Program-made: the position numbers and the translations under genes
DNA from: Caldilineaceae bacterium
GTDB taxonomy: Bacteria; Chloroflexota; Anaerolineae; Caldilineales; Caldilineaceae
Length of the DNA: 48,452 bases
NCBI GenBank assembly: GCA_014879855.1
Contig: JACSRH010000069.1
Span: 1-48,452 of the forward strand
Reading direction: 5' to 3'
Part shown: piece after piece, positions 44,995-48,452 of the stretch
How positions within the stretch are numbered: position 1 is the stretch's first letter
Layout of the letters: every line of letters starts with the position of its first letter
Notes under the pieces: generated by a model
The model's database searches: none
Told to the model about the DNA's origin: nothing
Seen by the model: the letters and a program-made list of their open reading frames with translations, nothing else

Positions 44995-45468
44995 ATGATG
45001 ATGAGCGAACAGGCAACGACACTGGCGGAACGCATCGACGCCGATTTGAAACAAGCCATGCGCGACCGCAATGATACGGTAAAGCTGACCCTGCGCGCTT
45101 TGAAAACAGCCTTGATGCAAGCGCGCACCAGCGGCGCGCAGGCGCATGATCTCTCTGAAACGGACGTTGTCGAGATCGTGCAGCGCGAGGCCAAACGCCG
45201 ACGCGACGCCGCCGACGAATTCCAAAAACTTGGCTCACCCGAACGCGCAGCGTCGGAACTGGCGGAATATCAGGTGTTGCTGCAATATCTCCCCCAACAA
45301 CTTTCGGAAGCGGAAATCGAAACCATGGTGCGTGCGGTCATTGCGGAGCTTGGCGTCACGTCTGTCAAGCAGCTTGGCCAGGTGATGCCGGTTGTGTTGG
45401 CGCGGACCGGGCCGCGCGCCGATGGCAAGACCGTCAATCAGGTCGTGCGTCGCCTTCTCACGCAGTAA
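44995..45468 (+). CDS. GatB/YqeY domain-containing protein
   Basis: A 157-residue all-helical protein of the YqeY family, homologous to the tRNA-binding tail of GatB but standing alone. Diagnostic segments are DLKQAMRDRNDTVKLTLRAL, YLPQQLSEAEIE and GKTVNQVVRRLL. Its role is unclear, perhaps in tRNA-linked metabolism. Three consecutive in-frame ATGs (44995, 44998, 45001) leave the exact start open. The next gene begins 4 nt after its stop. Confidence 0.92.
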   Translation: MMMSEQATTLAERIDADLKQAMRDRNDTVKLTLRALKTALMQARTSGAQAHDLSETDVVEIVQREAKRRRDAADEFQKLGSPERAASELAEYQVLLQYLPQQLSEAEIETMVRAVIAELGVTSVKQLGQVMPVVLARTGPRADGKTVNQVVRRLLTQ

Positions 45469-45472
45469 ACTC

Positions 45473-47716
45473 ATGACAGAAGCAATCCAGCGCATCTGGA
45501 CGAAGTTCAGGCGCGCCTTTCACCTTGATAGCCTGCGTCAGCTTGCTCTCCCGCTCATGATGGTGCTGTCGCTGTGCATCGTGCTGGTCGGGCTGCTTGC
45601 CTGGCGGCTCCCCTATGGCAGCCGCTTGCTTCTGCAGCCTGGCGACATTGCCCCGTTCACGCTTGTCTCGCCCCAGCGCATTACCTATGAAAGCGAGGTG
45701 TTGACCGAACGCGCCCGCGAACGCGCCGCGCAACAGACGCCAGATCAGTACGATGCCCAGGAAGCGCCTGTTCGCCGCCAACAGGTGGCGGTGGCGCGCG
45801 CAGCGTTGGAGCAAGCAACCGAAATTCGCACACATCAGCAGGACACCCTGGCGCGCCAAACAAATGATCTGATGGCAATCGATGCGCTGGGCATCGATGC
45901 AGAGACTGTTGTCCAAATTCTTTCCTTGTCGGACGAACAATGGGCGCAGGTGGTGCGCGAGGTGCCGATTGCGCTGGATCGCGTGATGCGCATGGAAATT
46001 CGCGAGTCAACCCTGAACCAGGCGCGCCGCAGTGCACCAAGCGTCATCAGCAGCGCGCTGGACGATGTTTCGAGTGATGTCGTGATTCAGTTGGTCAAGA
46101 ACCTGATTCTTCCCAACAGTTTCTATAACGCAGAACGCACCGCGGCGCTGCGCGCCGAAGCCAGCGCCGCCATTTCTCCACAATTCGCTACTTTGACCGA
46201 GGGTGAAACCGTGATCCGCAGTGGCGACAAAGCCACTGCCGACCAGGCCGAAGCGCTGAGCATATTGAGCGGGTTCCAATCTACTTGGGATTTTTGGACT
46301 CTCATCCGCAGCTTCATTTTCGGAATCGTCTTGTTGACAGCCACGATTGGGACGCTGTTCCGGGTGCGCCGACGCCTGCTCACCAATCCGCGCGAGCAGG
46401 CGTTGCTCCTGGTGATCACCGTAACCTGGCTGCTGACAGCAAAATTTATGATGGTCAATCACCCGTGGCTGCCCTTTTTCTTTCCACTGGCAGCGTACGG
46501 GATCCTAGTCTCCGTTTTGTGCGATTCGCGCGTCGCGCAGGTGCTGATCAGCATGTTTACGCTTACTCTGCTCTACATGCTACCCGCCAATGCCGCAGTT
46601 GTGATCTATCAGACGCTTGGAGCAGTGATGGCGGTGCTGGTGGTGGGTCGCGCCGAACGGTTGACGTTTTTTCTGTGGGCCGGGCTGGCGGTGAGCATGA
46701 CTAATCTGGCCGTGATGGTGGCAATGTTTGCCCCTTTTGAGAATTACAGCTCGACTATGCTCATCGAAATGCTGATCGTCGCGACGGTCAATGGCGGCCT
46801 GGCAGTTGCGATCGCGCTGATTGCCTACTTTGTGCTGGGCAATATCTTCGGCATTACGACGCCCTTGCAATTGACAGAGTTGAGCCGTCCCACCCATCCG
46901 CTGTTGCGCCAGCTTCTACTCAAGGCATCGGGCACCTACCACCACACGATCCTGGTCAGCAACCTGGCCGAACGCGCGGCCGCCGCCATCGGCGCGGATG
47001 CGTTGCTGGTGCGCGTCGGCGCCTATTATCATGATATCGGCAAGACCGTGCGCCCCTATTTCTTTGCCGAGAATATCCTGGATGGCTCCTCACCCCATGA
47101 GAAGCTGGATCCTCTGACCAGCGCGCAGATCATCATCAGCCACGTCAAGGATGGCGTCGATCTGGCGCAGAAATACAAATTGCCCGACCGCATCCAGGAC
47201 TTTATCCGCGAACATCATGGTCGGTCACTCGTCAAGTATTTCTATCTGCAGGCGCAGCGCCAGGGCGAAAACGATGAGATCATTAACGAGGAGGATTTCC
47301 GTTATCCTGGGCCCAATCCACGTTCACGCGAAACCGCCGTTTTGATGTTGGCCGACACCTGCGAGGCTGCGGTGCGCGCCATGCGCCCTGCCTCCCGCGA
47401 GGAACTAGAATTGATGGTAAATCGTCTCATCGATGAGCGAATTGCAAACGGTGAGTTGAATGAGTCCAATCTCACCTTCAAGGAACTGCAAGTCGTCAAG
47501 GATGTGTTTTTGCATGTGTTGCAGGGAGTGCACCATCCGCGCATCAAATACCCGGACAATGCTGTGACGCCAGAAGTGGCTGCGCAGTCGCCGGCGCTGC
47601 ACGAAAATGGCGCCAGTACCACGCCTTATCGTCAACCACGACGCGAACTCGGCGGGGTGGAAGAGATCGCGCCGGCGATGCCAGCCACGCAACATCCGGC
47701 AGCAATGGATGGGTGA
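45473..47716 (+). CDS. pgpH: Membrane HD-domain phosphohydrolase, PgpH/YqfF type
   Basis: A 747-residue protein of the 7TMR-HD family, whose Listeria member PgpH degrades cyclic-di-AMP. One N-terminal membrane segment is followed by an extracytoplasmic domain (about 55-270), seven membrane helices (about 280-480) and a cytoplasmic HD domain with HHTILVSNLAERAAAAIG, the HD pair in YYHDIGKTVRPYFFAEN, and the later REHHG and DTCEAAVRAM segments. The tail is Pro/Ala-rich. The ATG at 45473 lies 4 nt after yqeY. The block matches Firmicutes-like synteny. Confidence 0.93.
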   Translation: MTEAIQRIWTKFRRAFHLDSLRQLALPLMMVLSLCIVLVGLLAWRLPYGSRLLLQPGDIAPFTLVSPQRITYESEVLTERARERAAQQTPDQYDAQEAPVRRQQVAVARAALEQATEIRTHQQDTLARQTNDLMAIDALGIDAETVVQILSLSDEQWAQVVREVPIALDRVMRMEIRESTLNQARRSAPSVISSALDDVSSDVVIQLVKNLILPNSFYNAERTAALRAEASAAISPQFATLTEGETVIRSGDKATADQAEALSILSGFQSTWDFWTLIRSFIFGIVLLTATIGTLFRVRRRLLTNPREQALLLVITVTWLLTAKFMMVNHPWLPFFFPLAAYGILVSVLCDSRVAQVLISMFTLTLLYMLPANAAVVIYQTLGAVMAVLVVGRAERLTFFLWAGLAVSMTNLAVMVAMFAPFENYSSTMLIEMLIVATVNGGLAVAIALIAYFVLGNIFGITTPLQLTELSRPTHPLLRQLLLKASGTYHHTILVSNLAERAAAAIGADALLVRVGAYYHDIGKTVRPYFFAENILDGSSPHEKLDPLTSAQIIISHVKDGVDLAQKYKLPDRIQDFIREHHGRSLVKYFYLQAQRQGENDEIINEEDFRYPGPNPRSRETAVLMLADTCEAAVRAMRPASREELELMVNRLIDERIANGELNESNLTFKELQVVKDVFLHVLQGVHHPRIKYPDNAVTPEVAAQSPALHENGASTTPYRQPRRELGGVEEIAPAMPATQHPAAMDG

Positions 47717-47720
47717 AACA

Positions 47721-48239
47721 ATGGCGCTTTACGCGATAGCCGTCGAAGTAGACGAAGAACTGCACGCCGAAATTCCAGAGGCGGACATCGCGGCGCTGCG
47801 CCTGGCAGTTGAGGCCACGCTGCGGGATCTTCATCCAGCGCCCGCAACCGTCACCATTTTCCTGACGACGGATGAAGAGGTGCGCACGCTGAATGCCCAA
47901 TATCGCGGGGTGGACGCCCCAACTGACGTGCTCAGCTTTGCCGCGCAGGAAGAGCAACCGGGCGCGCCGGCTCTGGCGCTCCCAGAGGAGCTGGCCGCTG
48001 AGATGGAGCGCTATCTGGGTGATCTGGTGATTGCCCACCCTTACAGCGCGCGCCAAGCCGCGCACTATGGCAACAGTGTGACTGCTGAGCTGCAATTGCT
48101 GGCCGTCCATGGTGTGTTGCACCTGCTTGGCTACGACCATCAGGATGCTGCTGGGGAGGACGCCATGTGGACGCAACAAGAGCGGGTGCTGGCTCAGTTT
48201 GGTCACGACGTCCTGGCGCGACGCACCTATGATGCTTAA
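47721..48239 (+). CDS. ybeY: Endoribonuclease / rRNA maturation factor YbeY
   Basis: A 172-residue metalloprotein for 16S rRNA 3'-end maturation and ribosome quality control. The zinc motif H-x3-H-x5-H is seen in HGVLHLLGYDHQ. Also typical are LTTDEEVRTLNAQYRGVDAP and TDVLSFA. The ATG at 47721 lies 4 nt after the pgpH stop, with GGGTGA upstream; the frame is open further back inside pgpH. Confidence 0.95.
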   Translation: MALYAIAVEVDEELHAEIPEADIAALRLAVEATLRDLHPAPATVTIFLTTDEEVRTLNAQYRGVDAPTDVLSFAAQEEQPGAPALALPEELAAEMERYLGDLVIAHPYSARQAAHYGNSVTAELQLLAVHGVLHLLGYDHQDAAGEDAMWTQQERVLAQFGHDVLARRTYDA

Positions 48240-48284
48240 CTTCCATCCAAGAATTGGTTGCCGCGTCTCGGGATGCGCCTTTTG

Positions 48285-48345
48285 CCCTCAAGGTCGCAAA
48301 AATTTCTGAGTAAACGCTGAGCAACAAAGAAAACGCTAAGGTCGA
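48285..48345 (+). repeat. Degenerate AACGCT-type words upstream of dgkA-like gene
   Basis: GTAAACGCTGAG and GAAAACGCTAAGG, separated by CAACAAA, are two near-copies in the ybeY-dgkA gap. They resemble the short dispersed words in other gaps of this window. No hairpin or promoter was recognised. Confidence 0.3.
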
Positions 48346-48347
48346 AC

Positions 48348-48452
48348 ATGACGCCATCCACTCATTCCACTCCAAGTGCATTGAACGGTCGTGACCGCGG
48401 CTTTTGGGCTGGTCGCTGGTTCAGTATGCGCGCCGCACTCAATGGCGCACAG
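48348..48452 (+). CDS. dgkA: Probable diacylglycerol/undecaprenol kinase (N-terminal fragment)
   Basis: Thirty-five codons from an ATG to the window edge. After a Ser/Thr-rich leader the sequence GRWFSMRAALNGAQ resembles the start of the DgkA first helix (SFRYAFNGL in homologues). The call rests mainly on synteny, since dgkA commonly follows ybeY; the membrane helices lie beyond the window. Confidence 0.45.
   Translation, partial: MTPSTHSTPSALNGRDRGFWAGRWFSMRAALNGAQ

Overview
The window looks like a stretch of chromosome from a high-GC, free-living bacterium, most likely a Chloroflexota of the Anaerolineae/Caldilineae kind. That placement is an inference from gene content: TPTP-rich surface proteins, a secreted giant ending in YLPSVAR, a tspO-like/crtI pair, an acyl-CoA carboxylase set, and the order yqeY - HD phosphohydrolase - ybeY - dgkA-like. 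No rRNA or tRNA gene, phage or insertion sequence was seen. Genes are densely packed on both strands in short operons.

Layout. 1-2699 (minus): birA biotin ligase, followed by a large secreted repeat protein cut by the window edge. 2965-8876 (plus): a small membrane protein, a zinc-lobe oxidoreductase, and a biotin-dependent acyl-CoA carboxylase set (carboxyltransferase, an unknown protein, biotin carboxylase, biotin carrier). 8957-10248: a cysteine-less thioredoxin-fold protein next to a Sco-type copper chaperone. 10335-11720: a second surface protein with 39-bp repeats. 11763-15658: thpR, then crtI and a TspO-like gene on the other strand, and a broken Uma2 gene. 15681-20345: pheS, a MIP channel, a small unknown gene, tsaB-rimI and endonuclease IV. 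20482-25821: a 1779-residue secreted beta-helix protein. 26183-29273: a complete polar amino-acid ABC importer. 29452-37000: PLP aminotransferase, lgt, a lipoprotein, an unknown secreted protein, DinB, GNAT, a phosphoesterase and a LysM protein. 37544-44820: oligopeptidase B, a CNNM/CorC protein, a threonine-dehydratase-like enzyme, two GNATs, a methyltransferase and a DtxR-family regulator. 44995-48452: yqeY, pgpH-like, ybeY and the start of dgkA.

How the genes fit together. birA would biotinylate the carrier encoded at 8382, which serves the biotin carboxylase (6868) and carboxyltransferase (4456) in carboxylating an acyl-CoA. tsaB-rimI and the yqeY-pgpH-ybeY block are conserved housekeeping sets (t6A tRNA modification/protein acetylation; cyclic-di-AMP and rRNA maturation). 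lgt would lipidate the lipoproteins seen here (substrate-binding protein, Sco, the NTF2-like lipoprotein).

Most interesting signals: (i) two low-complexity surface proteins with nearly identical tandem DNA repeats, one of them sharing a Cys-containing stalk module with the giant beta-helix protein; (ii) at least five genes whose -10 hexamer lies 6-8 nt before the ATG, suggesting leaderless mRNAs; (iii) several kinds of short dispersed-looking repeats in intergenic gaps, plus long near-perfect palindromes at 14971, 16813, 17529 and 32371; (iv) family members that have lost signature residues (thioredoxin fold without CxxC, MIP channel without the filter Arg, carboxyltransferase with Cys at the specificity position); (v) a Uma2 gene with one nonsense and one frameshift lesion.
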